Shown in pieces: positions 17,906 to 27,330 of a DNA stretch of 64,000 nt (position 1 is its first letter; each line of letters begins with the position of its first letter). The stretch comes from CATQHP01 sp965205595. Lineage in GTDB: Bacteria > Acidobacteriota > Terriglobia > Bryobacterales > UBA6623. The position numbers were made by a program, and so were the translations under genes. Under the pieces are notes generated by a model that saw only the letters and a list, made by a program, of their open reading frames with translations, was not told the origin of the DNA and made no database searches. The stretch is taken from contig CBDBHI010000026.1 in NCBI GenBank assembly GCA_965205595.1, positions 186,001 through 250,000 on the forward strand, in the 5' to 3' direction.

Positions 17906-19642
17906 TTATTTGCCAGACTGCATGCAGCCCGCTTGGCGGGGCCAAGGTCCTGATGTACCGCTCGTCGTTGGTTTTTTTCCGCAGGTTCCAAGAAGCACTT
18001 CTATGCTGCTGGTCGGTGCACCATTGTTGTCCAAGACGATTTTGACGAATATGTCCGCCAGACCGTCCCGGTTGAAATCCGCCGTCCCGACTGAAGTTGG
18101 CGTACCCGTGACCTTGTAGGTCTGGTCCATTTGGAATCTTCCAGCCCCGGCACCGAGCAATACACCGACGCTGTTAGCAGCGCTGTTCGCGACTGCCAGG
18201 TCCGGCTCGCCGTCACCGTTGAAATCCCCAACCGTAAGCTTACTCGGGAACATTTCCGCTCTGTAGCTCGCGCGCGTTTGGAATGTCCCACCCCCAGCGG
18301 CCGGAAAAACACTAACACTGTTGTTCGTAAGGTTCGGGACCGCCAGGTCGGTTCTCCCGTCGTCATTTAGGTCGACCGCCGCCACGAACGTCGCGATGTC
18401 TTTCGCTAGGTAAACGTCGGCGTCTCCGCTGCCTTGTCCGGCCGTAACCGTCACGGAATCGATTCCATCCGGGACGACAAATTTGTAATAGGTCTGGCTG
18501 CTTGTGACATCGCCGAACGGACCGTGGGCCTTGTCGGGCTCCAATTCCGTAGGTTCCGGTAGCTCGATCGACAGGCGAACGTTTTGATAGTCGACGAACG
18601 AGTTGACGGTAACTTCCCATTCGCCGACCGAGGGTTGGGCGAATGCGAGAGTTTCGTTGGAGCCGTCGCGGATTGAGAGGCCGAACTGGCCGAGTGGGCC
18701 GAATACGACCATGTCGGCATCACCCATTTCGTCCTCGGATCGGAGACGAATCTGGGCCACGTTTGCTCCTTCGGGAAGAGTGAAGACGGCGCGGCCCGGC
18801 TGGTTCTGGAAGGAGCTGATCTCAACCGGCACTCCGGGTTCGAGGACAGCCGTTACCGGGAGCGTGAAATTATGCAGAACGCGACCCCCGTTTCCGTCGG
18901 CGATTTCAATCTTGGCTCGTGGAATTGAGAATTGCGTCGCCAGCCACTGAACGAGGCCTGTTTCAGTGACGCTCATTCCTGCCGGGCCGTCGAGCAATTT
19001 GAAGCTCAACGCGTCACCGTCGGGGTCTTGGGCATCGATCTGGTAGCTGAACTGAGCCAAGTACTCTACGAGGCCCGAGGGAAGCCCGTTGACTTGCGGG
19101 TTTTGGTTGGCGCCCTGCGTGGGCGGCATGTCGAATGCAGCATTGACCGTGACCACCTGAGTCGAAGCGTTGCCATCGATGCCCGTCGCCGAAAAGCCGA
19201 GGCCGCGGGCAGCTAGAATTCGCCATAGCGCGGCAATATCGTAGGGAATCTGGCTGGACCCGCCGGCTATGGGCGGCTTCTTCCAGACTCGCGCTTGGGC
19301 CATTTTGCTGACGAGGTTCGCGCGAAACAATAGCGCGGCGTCAACCGCGGAGATCAGCAATTCGTATGAGGCGGTTTTGCTCGCCGTGACGAACACGCGG
19401 AACGCTGGGATTGCCGAGGTGAGAGTCTCTGGAAATGCGACCGTTTGGACGATGATGGGGTCGCCGGGGAAGGTAGGATTTTCAAAATAGACCGAGCGAC
19501 TCGAGGGACCGGTCGTGAGGATCGCCCGCTCGAAGCCGGCGACACGAGCGATTTTAGCGGCGGTAGCCGCGGCGTCGGCTGCGGAAAGGTTCGACTGGCC
19601 AGTCGATTCCCGCGAAGAAACGGCTTCGCCGGCCTGCGTCTT
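17906..19642 (-). pseudogene. Secreted FG-GAP / PPC-domain protein, N-terminus lost at an insertion sequence
   Basis: The frame runs to 19687, but its first residues are encoded inside the insertion-sequence end, so the real N-terminus and any signal peptide are missing. What remains is about 580 residues: an N-terminal region of unknown fold, an Ig/cadherin-like segment (AQDPDGDALSFKLLDGPAGM), a bacterial pre-peptidase C-terminal (PPC) domain around residues 280-415 (DGIDSVTVTAGQGSGDADVY), and two or three FG-GAP/VCBS calcium-loop repeats (DLNDDGRTDLAVPNLTNNSV, DFNGDGEPDLAVANSAANSV, DFNRDGLADIFV). Such proteins are secreted or surface-bound. Without a signal peptide or promoter it is unlikely to work. 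Confidence 0.75.
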
Positions 19643-21083
19643 GTCCAATACAAGATGAGCCTGAAGGGAGGGGTGATTCCAACACAAGATGAGCCTGGAG
19701 GTAATTTGGGCAAGGTCGATTAGGAACAGGCAAACTGCGGGCGATGGGAGTCGCCGTGCAGCAAGCCGAATCGCTGAGTCTCGATGAGATCGAGAGTTTT
19801 CTCGACGGGTGTGGGTCCGTCGAGTTCCAGGCCGGAAGTCGAGCGGATAAATACGCGCTCGTCGAAGGCGTCCTGAAGAGGCATCATTATGCCGACCAGA
19901 AGCGCTCGGTTAAAGGATTGTTGAGACGCTTCCTGAGCAAGCTAACCGGCTTAAGCCGCGCCCAATTGACTCGCCTCATCGGGCAGTTTTTGCGCGAAAA
20001 GTGCGTTCGGCCGACAGCCTATCGAAGGCGCCGCTTCCCCACCAAGTACAGCCGCGCCGACATCGTTCTCCTGGCGCATGTCGACCAAGTACAGCAACGT
20101 CTCTCCGGGCCGGCGACGCGTCGCATTCTCCAGCGCGAGTTCCAAATCTACAACCGCAAGGAGTTCGAACGCCTTGCCGAACTGTCGGTGGGACACCTCT
20201 ACAACTTGCGCAAACGCGCCGTCTACCGGCGACACAGTTTGCATCTCGACAAGACTCGACCGACACCCGTGGCGATCGGCGAACGCCGCCAACCCGAGCC
20301 GCGAGGACGTCCGGGCTACCTGCGCATCGACACCGTGCACTCGCCCGAACAGGAAGGTGAAAAAGGCGCCTACAGCATCAACGTGGTCGACGAAGTGACG
20401 CAGTGGCAGGCCGTCGGCTGCGTCCAACGCATCAACGAAAATCACCTCATTCCCTTGCTGGAAGGCCTTTTGGAACAATTTCCATTTATCGTTCGCGGCT
20501 TTCACTCCGACAATGGCAGCGAATTCGTCAACCATCAAACCGCTAAACTGCTCGAGAAGTTGCGAATTGAATTTACGAAGTCTCGCGCGCGCCGTTCGAA
20601 CGACAATGCCTTGGTCGAAACCAAGAACGGCGCGGTGGTGCGCAAGTGGATGGGCTACCAGTTTTTGCCCTCGGAAGCGACGCAGGCGATCGACACCTTC
20701 TACCGCCAGTGGCTCAACCCGTACTTGAATTTTCATCGCCCATGCGCTTTCGCCAGCGAGCGCCGAGACCGCCGCGGCAAGTTGCGCAAGGTGTACGCCG
20801 AGTGGAGCACGCCGTGGGAAAAGCTGCTCAGCCTGCCCGCCGAGCAGCGCGGCCTGCGCGCGGATCGCTCGCTCAAGAAGCTCCAAGCGCGAGCGGACAC
20901 TTGTTCCGACACCGAGTTTGCCGAGCAACTCGACGCTCAGCGCAACGAACTGCAACGCGTCTGCAAAGACCTCGCGATCTGCTGGCGCACGCGCTAGACA
21001 ACGCCCCGACCCGAGGCGTTGTCGGCTCCTCCGGCCCACAGCTACCTTCGCCTGCCTCCTTCAGGCTCATCTTTCGATTGGAA
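19643..21083 (+). mobile_element. Insertion sequence with an rve-type transposase (IS481/IS3-like), about 1.44 kb
   Basis: The ends are imperfect inverted repeats around AAGATGAGCCTGAAGG: the left end TCCAATACAAGATGAGCC (from 19644) and the right end, read on the minus strand, TCCAATCGAAAGATGAGCC (ending 21082). The left end has a second direct copy of the motif (TTCCAACACAAGATGAGCC, from 19678), so the transposase may bind two sites there. The exact outer boundary and a target duplication could not be fixed. The element separates the truncated FG-GAP gene from the truncated GMC oxidoreductase gene. Confidence 0.75.
19744..20997 (+). CDS. Transposase with integrase catalytic (rve) core
   Basis: A 417-residue DDE transposase. 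The N-terminal part (about 1-170) is helix-turn-helix-like with GLSRAQLTRLIGQFLREKCV. The RNase-H-fold core has the three acids: Asp in YLRIDTVHSPEQEGEKGAYS, Asp in GFHSDNGSEFVNHQTAKLLE, and Glu in NDNALVETKNGAVVRKWMGY. The spacing fits the IS3/IS481 integrase superfamily. The C-terminal tail (PWEKLLSLPAEQRGLRADRS onwards) is a helical extension. The frame is intact, so the element may be active. Confidence 0.9.
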   Translation: MGVAVQQAESLSLDEIESFLDGCGSVEFQAGSRADKYALVEGVLKRHHYADQKRSVKGLLRRFLSKLTGLSRAQLTRLIGQFLREKCVRPTAYRRRRFPTKYSRADIVLLAHVDQVQQRLSGPATRRILQREFQIYNRKEFERLAELSVGHLYNLRKRAVYRRHSLHLDKTRPTPVAIGERRQPEPRGRPGYLRIDTVHSPEQEGEKGAYSINVVDEVTQWQAVGCVQRINENHLIPLLEGLLEQFPFIVRGFHSDNGSEFVNHQTAKLLEKLRIEFTKSRARRSNDNALVETKNGAVVRKWMGYQFLPSEATQAIDTFYRQWLNPYLNFHRPCAFASERRDRRGKLRKVYAEWSTPWEKLLSLPAEQRGLRADRSLKKLQARADTCSDTEFAEQLDAQRNELQRVCKDLAICWRTR

Positions 21084-22633
21084 AAGAGGGTACCGTCCCC
21101 AAGAAACACCGATCCAAACCCGTTGACGACCCCCTTTTTTCCACTTGGCGCCATTGGGCATCCACTCAGAGGATGAACTGTCGTTAGCTGGTCTTGAATT
21201 AACCAGCCGAAATTCCTCACGAAATTTGCCTTTGCGGTCTTTGAGTGTTCCGTTAGAGCTTGGTTGATTCTCTTAAAAATTTCTTGCTTGGCTACGCCCT
21301 TCCAACTGATCTTCACCTTGTCGTTTTTTAGCGAGATCTTGCCGCCGGAGTCGTCGATCGCCATTACCAAGTACACTTGCGAGTGATTCAGCGCGCCATT
21401 GGCATGCCATTTACTGTCCCGCCAGTGCTGTTTGTTCTTCTGTTTCCAGATGTCCTTGCCGTAGTCCTTCCCAAGCGGGCCGACTGTTCGCAGACCAGCG
21501 CGGGCGATTGCTACCAAGGCGCGAGGCAGCGAGGCGTCTTCGACGATAAACCGTTTGTCAAAGTCGGTGTGGCCGTACTGAATGGCGGACACGATCGATG
21601 GACCTGCCTTCACGGCAGCGCGTTTGACGTCGTACTCGTGGTCGCCGAAGCCCATGATGTCGGTCACGTCTTGGCCGTTGTAGCTCACGCCATAGAAGTC
21701 GCCGTTTCCGCTAAACCTTGATCCAAGCGCGTCCGAGACGGCCAAACCTGCCCGCTTGGAGCGCAACAGAATCTTGGTTGAACCCAGCGAACCGGCCGCG
21801 AGAACGACGTTTTCAGCCTCAAGAACACCGACGCTGCGGTTCTTGTCGTTGTGGTGCCGAATATAGTGGACTGCATACTTTCCATCGTTCTTTTTCTCGA
21901 CTCGCTCGACCTCCATGTGGGTAAAGATTCGGGCGCCCTCGCTCTTGGCCAAGGGAAGGTAGTTCATGTAAAGCGTTTTCTTGGCTCGGACGTTACAGCC
22001 TGAAAAGCAGTCACCGCAATTGATACACGGAGCTTGTGGCATTCCATATGTATTGGTATTGCACTCGTCCAGATTCACCGCCAAGGGTAGGGAGCGATGA
22101 AACTTTGTATCGCTTCCAAGCGTGTCTGCGTGGCGTTCCATGGCCTCAACTTTACGAAGAGGGCGCAGAGACCCACCGTCGTCCGTCTTGACGCCGTGGT
22201 GAGTTTCTGGACAGATAACGTCTTCAACTTTTTTGTAATAATCCCAGATCCCACCGCTCTTCGCTAAGTCTCGAATCGGTTTCGGCCAGTCGTAGTAAGT
22301 GAATAGATCAGCGTCGGGACGAATGGCGATGTTGGCGTTGATCAGCGAAGTACCACCTAGACCCGACCCCTGAAACACGTTGATGTCAGAAAACGAATGA
22401 TATTCGTACAGACCCAGAGGTCGTTTGTTTCCGAGCAGGTTCTGGACGATTACGCGCGCGGTATCCGGAAACGATCCGGGGATCCACTCTTGGCCGCGCT
22501 CTAGAAGACAAACCTCGTGGCCGGCCGAGGCGAGCCGGGCCGCGGTGATTGACCCTCCATACCCCGACCCGACGACAATCACTTTGTACGAATCTTTCAA
22601 GTGGCACGGGCGGTCTGCGAGAGCGGTAATCAT
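21084..22633 (-). pseudogene. GMC-type FAD oxidoreductase (cholesterol-oxidase-like), C-terminus truncated by the insertion sequence
   Basis: The N-terminus has the dinucleotide-binding motif KVIVVGSGYGGSITAARLAS, LERGQEWIPGSFPDT and SGLGGTSLINANIAIRPDAD (the GMC GG-T-S loop). A four-Cys cluster (CINCGDCFSGCNVRAKKTLY) follows, as in cholesterol-oxidase-like GMC enzymes. The ending reaches HPLSGCPMAPSGKKGVVNGF and then changes to sequence from the insertion-sequence end. The last 40-50 residues, which normally hold a DGS...NP..TI block and the catalytic pair, are missing. Start ATG 22633 has an AGGAGAAG site. The family oxidises alcohols such as sterols; this copy is probably inactive. Confidence 0.8.
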
Positions 22634-23065
22634 TTTCTTCTCCTAAATTCTGAAATTGGTAGCGGCGGCGATGTCGTGACTGCGGCCACGGGAATTCGGC
22701 CGTAACCGTACGCCGCGACCAAGCTTCTCGCGCTGCTTTGCCCGATGGACTGGGAAACAAGGACCATATTGATCGCCTGAAATCTCGTCTGCGGGAATTA
22801 TAACCATAGGACGCAATAAGTCATAGCGTTTTCTTTACAGGCTGCCGACTATTGGGTTGGGGCGGCGGTGTGGCGCCGTGCAACGGACTCGCTGAAGGGC
22901 CACACACTCGATACCTCCAATTATCTGGATGCGGCGCGGCGAGAGATTTGGTATTTAATGAATACAGCAGAGTGGCACGATTCAGACGTCGGCATGCGCG
23001 AGTCGAGTTTCTACCTAAATTAGTTAAAGAGAAACACATTCTACAAAAACGAAAGGCACTCGAAA
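22634..23065. promoter_or_regulatory. Divergent intergenic region between the GMC gene and the PLA2-like gene
   Basis: The 432 bp hold no convincing gene. It is the only divergent spacer of this locus, so promoters for both the minus-strand GMC gene and the plus-strand PLA2-like gene must lie here if they are expressed. No clear -35/-10 pair or operator could be picked by eye. Confidence 0.3.
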
Positions 23066-23446
23066 ATGGATGAACCCTTTACGACGGACCGCTGTAGTGT
23101 GGTATCCGATTTAGACCAATCCGCGTGCTGCATCAAGCATGATTGGGCCTACTGGAAAGGAGGCCCCAAGGAGGATCGGCGCACAGCCGATGCAGAGTTC
23201 TTCAACTGCATTTGGGAAACGTCGAAATTCCCTATATTGGCGCCAATTCGATGGCTAGGCGTGCGTATCGGCGGCAAGAAGTTTTGGCGCGTTCCACGCA
23301 TCGCCTGGAACTACGGCTGGAAGGACTTCGAGTGGCGTGACGAAGACGGTCCGATAACCGAAGCGAGTCAGCGACCTGTACTGCTTAAAGCACTGAAAAA
23401 GGCTGAGGGCGAGGTGGACCAAGACTCGGATGCGGCAAACGCCTGA
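23066..23446 (+). CDS. Small phospholipase-A2-like protein (CCxxHD motif)
   Basis: A 126-residue protein whose central SACCIKHDWAYWKGG (Cys21, Cys22, His25, Asp26) matches the CCxxHD active-site helix of secretory phospholipase A2; in sPLA2 that His activates water for cleavage of the sn-2 ester. Cys10 and Cys48 could give the flanking disulfides. The calcium loop YGCYCGxGG of animal enzymes is not present, and no signal peptide is visible from ATG 23066, so activity is uncertain. Related short bacterial proteins are mostly annotated as hypothetical. It is divergent from the GMC gene and convergent with the heme-dioxygenase gene. Confidence 0.55.
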   Translation: MDEPFTTDRCSVVSDLDQSACCIKHDWAYWKGGPKEDRRTADAEFFNCIWETSKFPILAPIRWLGVRIGGKKFWRVPRIAWNYGWKDFEWRDEDGPITEASQRPVLLKALKKAEGEVDQDSDAANA

Positions 23447-23658
23447 TTAAATCCGTGGCGCTGCTCGTTGCATGGGCACCTTAAGCGGCAATAGAAGAAG
23501 CGCCACGTTCGGATGGCAGTAAGCGAGTTGGTGGCCGATCGGAATTCGCGGAGATTTTACGATTCGGCTCACGGAGGAGCCTATCGCGTCCAGCCGGGCT
23601 CGCCCCATTGAGAATGGGCCACGAGAGATTCGCTTCGTCGGCGGTTCAAAGGCCGACT

Positions 23659-25447
23659 TCAGGCGTCAGCCTGCCGCCACGGCGCGAATGGGTTCGCGTC
23701 GCCGCTCAAAGCGATTCTGAGCTCCGGCATATGACGTAGCAACACACTCCTGAAATTGTTGTTCTCAATCCACTCAATTCCCGACGCGGTATAAACGTCG
23801 GCACTATAGGAATCGGTGATGAAGCGGTCGCTCTGGAGTCGACGCGGGGCCATTAGCGAAAAGATGCGAAACGCGGTATCGCTGAATCCGAAACCCGGCG
23901 GAAGGTCTTCCGCAAAGAGTCCGGCCATCAAGTCAACCTTCTCGATGTCGTTGTCATAGAGGCTTCGCAGCTGCTCGACTACCTCGCCGTCTTTTGTGAT
24001 CTGCTCAAATTTCGTATAAGCGCCCTTGAAGACACGGCGCCGAAACTGGTTGTAACGCGGAACTCCGCGTTCCCGGTCGCGCATAATGTCGATCGAGGCG
24101 AGGTCAATCGTCCTGCCGTCGGGCCGCTCCAGGGTTTGAAGGAATTTAGGGTAGTTGTGAAGCGTAATGGCGCCGGGATGAGACACGCCGAACGAGTAAA
24201 AGAGGTCGCTCAGGCTCTGATTCTCCATGATGCTACGTGCCGCGGGACCGGCAACGTCGGGAAGGGTCCGGGATTCCAACTCATGGTGGTCGGCGGCGCG
24301 CCGAAACAGATAGTCGTCGGGCATTAGCGGGTGCATGCGGTACACCGAGACGAACTCTTCCGTCATGGCATATGGAGCGGTGTGGTGCTCTTGGCGGGTT
24401 CCGGGAATGCCATTTTGGAGTTCATTGGGGTTGTCGGGTCGGCCATTCTTACGAAACGCCTCAACGCCGCCGAGGCCGTACCATGTGCCTTCTAGTCCGC
24501 GTACAGTTGTTGGGTGCGCTAGGATCGCAGGGGTCCAGTCGAGGGTATGAATTTTCGACATCAAGGCGACGTTGATCAGACGCGCCTTCTGAAATAGCTT
24601 CTCGTCCCGCCAAGTCGGGTTTTCGCGCTTAAGATTCTCGCAGATGGTGTTGTGCTCCTTAGTGAAAAGCGTGTGCAGCATGCTCAGCCCCACCCACCAA
24701 TTCGCATTCACACCTGTTCGGTCGACCTTCTTGTCGGGGTCGAGGGGAAGCAGGTTTTCGGCTGTCAGCGCAAGCTTGCCGTCTTCATCTGCTCGAACCG
24801 ACTTCTGGATATCGAGGCTGCTGCCATAGAGCTGCGAACCATCCCACCAGTGAGTTTCGGTGTTCAGGTATGTGGGGGGGGTGCGTGTGACCATCTTCTT
24901 TAAACGTCGGATCTTTCTGAGTGCGATGAATCTTCATCGGATTCTCGCCCCAAGGATCACCGTCTTTCAGTGGAACCTCCAGCGGTTTGGCATGGGGGTC
25001 GGTTCGATGGCTGAACCAGTCGTGGACCTCAAACTGAATCCATGCCGCTGCCAGCAAGTTGAGGCTCGTCGCGGGCTTGAACTCCTTGCACGTCATGAGC
25101 TGGCGGCTGACTTCTCGCGGGCTAGGAGTCAGGATCTGATCCGGCGGATCGGGAAATTGATCGTTCCGTTGAACGTTCCGGCCGAACCGCGTGTTTGCAC
25201 GGCCCATGCGCGGATCATTAGGGTCGTTATATGAGCCATCGGCGGAACGCTCGTCGTCAGGTGGCTTCGGCGGCAGCGGTTCAAAATCGCCGGTCGACGG
25301 GATGAATTTTGACATGTCATGCAATCGATGCTTGCGATAGTTGGCACGAAACCGATTGATCCGTGCCAGCCCGAGAATGACAGAGTTGAGTTTCCACCAC
25401 GGTCCAAAAAGCGCCATTTCAATCGACCTCCAAAGCTCTCTGCCCAA
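23659..25447 (-). pseudogene. Alpha-dioxygenase / cyclooxygenase-like heme peroxidase, split by a frameshift in a C8 tract
   Basis: Two frames together give one complete protein of about 595 residues. Frame one (25447 to about 24880) has the start LNSVILGLARINRFRANYRK, LHDMSKF, and AAWIQFEVHDWFSHRTD with the distal heme His (His142). Frame two (about 24880-23659) continues TYLNTETHWWDGSQLYGSS and holds FVSVYRMHPLMPD, where Tyr (24340-24342) sits three residues before the proximal heme His (24331-24333), the arrangement of the catalytic Tyr in fatty-acid alpha-dioxygenase and cyclooxygenase. The shift falls at eight C (minus strand; G8 at 24874-24881); seven would restore the frame. Family enzymes add O2 to fatty acids. 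The lesion could be real, phase-variable or a sequencing error. Confidence 0.82.
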
Positions 25448-25820
25448 TTTTGAGTTGAATTCAAACCTGGGCCTAGTAGAATACTGCCTTAAGTTGGCTT
25501 GCGCGCGAATCCAGTCGACCCCAGAAATCGGCTGTCGGAGTGACGATGGCGTCTGCCATTTCCGTGGCTTTCCGAGCCTTCAGGATTCGAGTCTGGTCCG
25601 ATTGTACTTTCGATAAGACCGTTTGCCAAGAAAAAAATATTACTTCACGTTGACCTATCGCTACCATTTACCTTGCCGGGACGAAAAAGGCCGGATGTTC
25701 GAAGCCGGTATAGCTGCCGGAGCGATGGCATTCACGCAAGACATCTTGACGTAAGAACTCGCTGAGAATGCACCCACCTGGGCCCTTCGAATGTCGTGTC
25801 AACGGTTGCTGATTCTAGCC

Positions 25821-26148
25821 TGAAACTTGATTTTTCAAGCTGCCCGCCAAGCTACTTGTTGGACGAAACCGTTCGCGATACCGAGCCGCGCCGCCTCGCG
25901 GTGCGGTCCTTTCTGCGACGTGTGCACCGCACCGCTCGGCGGCGCGGCTCGGTATCGCGAAGCGCAACGTCGCCTCGCTGGTATCTCAAGTTTCACCCTT
26001 GAATGATCCGCCCAACCAAGGCGGGCGGTGGCCGGGCTAACCTGAAACTTCAATCTTCACGTGACGAATGTAGGATGACTTACGGGGCGGGGACTGGCAC
26101 ACGAGAAACCGTAGTCTCCACACCTTGACAAACCCTCGTGATGCCTGA
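25821..26148. repeat. Dispersed palindromic repeat, full-length copy 1
   Basis: About 330 bp closely matching 61103-61437. Modules in order: CTGAAACTTGATTTTT-like start with CCAAGCTACTTGTTGGACGA; a long GC hairpin (arms 25872 onward and ending 25960, TTCGCGATACCGAGCCGCG against its complement); CTCAAGTTTCACCCTTGAAT; AAGGCGGGCGGTGGCCGGGC; ACTTCAATCTTCACGTGACG; and GGGGCGGGGACTGGCACACG to ACAAACCCTCGTGATGCC. No coding potential. It lies upstream of the dehydrogenase operon and, on the other side, upstream of the heme dioxygenase. Confidence 0.8.
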
Positions 26149-26317
26149 AAGGTGTGAAGAAATCGCCTTGTCCGATTTTTCAGCGCTGATTCGAAAGGAC
26201 TTAGGTCGTCCAAATCGACCAGATTCTGAATTCATTCACACCTTCCTGTCCCCTGCCAAGCTGATGACACAGCGAATTTCTGCCACGGATGATCCGGCCC
26301 TCGCCGCTGGCCCCGCT

Positions 26318-26397
26318 GACCCGAAAATTGAATTTTCGAGCTGCCAGCCAAGCTGCTTGTTGGAAAAAAGCGTTCGTAGTACCGAGCCGCACCGACG
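26318..26397. repeat. Dispersed repeat, partial copy with collapsed hairpin
   Basis: The segment starts CTGACCCGAAAATTGAATTT, continues CCAGCCAAGCTGCTTGTTGG and AGTACCGAGCCGCACCG, then jumps to ACGTGTG. It matches the first module of the full copies, but most of the hairpin between the left arm and the ACGTGTG loop is deleted. It ends about 30 bp before the GTG start of the dehydrogenase gene, so it forms that gene's 5' flank. Confidence 0.7.
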
Positions 26398-26429
26398 TGT
26401 GGGCTCGCCTGGCGGATTACCATAGACCG

Positions 26430-27293
26430 GTGGCTGACAACCAACAAAGCGTCGCGAGTATCGGGTTGGGCCTTTTGGGTGGGGCGCTGGCGTCGCGTCT
26501 CGATCAGGCCGGCATTCAGGTGAGAGGATTCGACCTCGAGCCGGTTCGAAACGAAGTTGCATCGCCGCCCGGTTTCGAATCTGCTCCAAGCGCCGCTGAC
26601 GCGGTTCGAGATCGGCAAGTGATTTTGCTGTGCCTTCCAAATTCAAACGTCTCTTCCGCTGTTCTCGATGAAATCGAGCCAAACCTTGAGCACGGTTCGC
26701 TGCTCATCGATACGACCACCGGCAGTCCCGATCAAGTTGCCGCTTTCGGCCCGCGCCTGGCCGAGCGCGGCGTGGAGTTTGTGGACGCGACCATTGGCGG
26801 CTCAAGCGAACAAGCGAAACGAGGCGAAGTGATTGCGATGGCGGGCGGAACCAACAAGGGCTTCGAACGGGCCAAGCCGCTATTGGAACTGTTTTCGAAG
26901 CGGGTCGTCCACCTTGGGCCGTGGGGTGCCGGAGCCCGCATGAAGCTCGTGATGAACCTGGTCATCGGTCTCAATCGCGCGGTCCTCGCGGAAGCACTGA
27001 ATTTCGCCCGCTGCCAAGGCATGGACTTGGAGGCGGTACTCGAGACTCTGGGAGCGGGGCCCTCGAACTCGGCGGCGCTGGAACTGAAGGGCGAAAAGAT
27101 GGTGCGGCAGGAGTTTGATCCGGCTGCGCGCCTAAGTCAGCATCTCAAGGACGTGCGGCTGATCCTTGAGGCCGGTGCCGGCTCGGGCGCCAAGCTGCCG
27201 CTCTCGCAATTGCATCTTGAACTACTCGAACTCGCCGAACAGCGTGGCTACGGCGCCGCCGACAACAGTGCGGTGATCAAGGCCTGGGAATAA
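26430..27293 (+). CDS. NAD(P)-dependent beta-hydroxyacid dehydrogenase (3-hydroxyisobutyrate dehydrogenase / tartronate semialdehyde reductase family)
   Basis: The 287-residue protein has the N-terminal Rossmann motif SIGLGLLGGALASRLDQAGI, then LIDTTTGSPDQVAAFGPRLA and VEFVDATIGGSSEQAKRGEV, the family substrate loop, GAGARMKLVMNLVIGLNRAV with the catalytic Lys, and a helical C-terminal domain. Such enzymes interconvert beta-hydroxyacids and semialdehydes. The open frame extends to 26289, but that part is repeat sequence; GTG 26430 starts the Rossmann fold. It leads a four-gene set with a lyase and a TRAP transporter, which suggests use of an imported organic or sugar acid. Confidence 0.85.
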   Translation: MADNQQSVASIGLGLLGGALASRLDQAGIQVRGFDLEPVRNEVASPPGFESAPSAADAVRDRQVILLCLPNSNVSSAVLDEIEPNLEHGSLLIDTTTGSPDQVAAFGPRLAERGVEFVDATIGGSSEQAKRGEVIAMAGGTNKGFERAKPLLELFSKRVVHLGPWGAGARMKLVMNLVIGLNRAVLAEALNFARCQGMDLEAVLETLGAGPSNSAALELKGEKMVRQEFDPAARLSQHLKDVRLILEAGAGSGAKLPLSQLHLELLELAEQRGYGAADNSAVIKAWE

Positions 27294-27330
27294 CGCCGCG
27301 TCCTCGTGATAGACTTTTCTCGACTTTCAG

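Noticed and set aside
19951..21039. A 362-codon minus-strand open frame across the transposase gene
   Set aside because: It is the antisense shadow of the rve transposase in GC-rich sequence; no conserved motif is seen.
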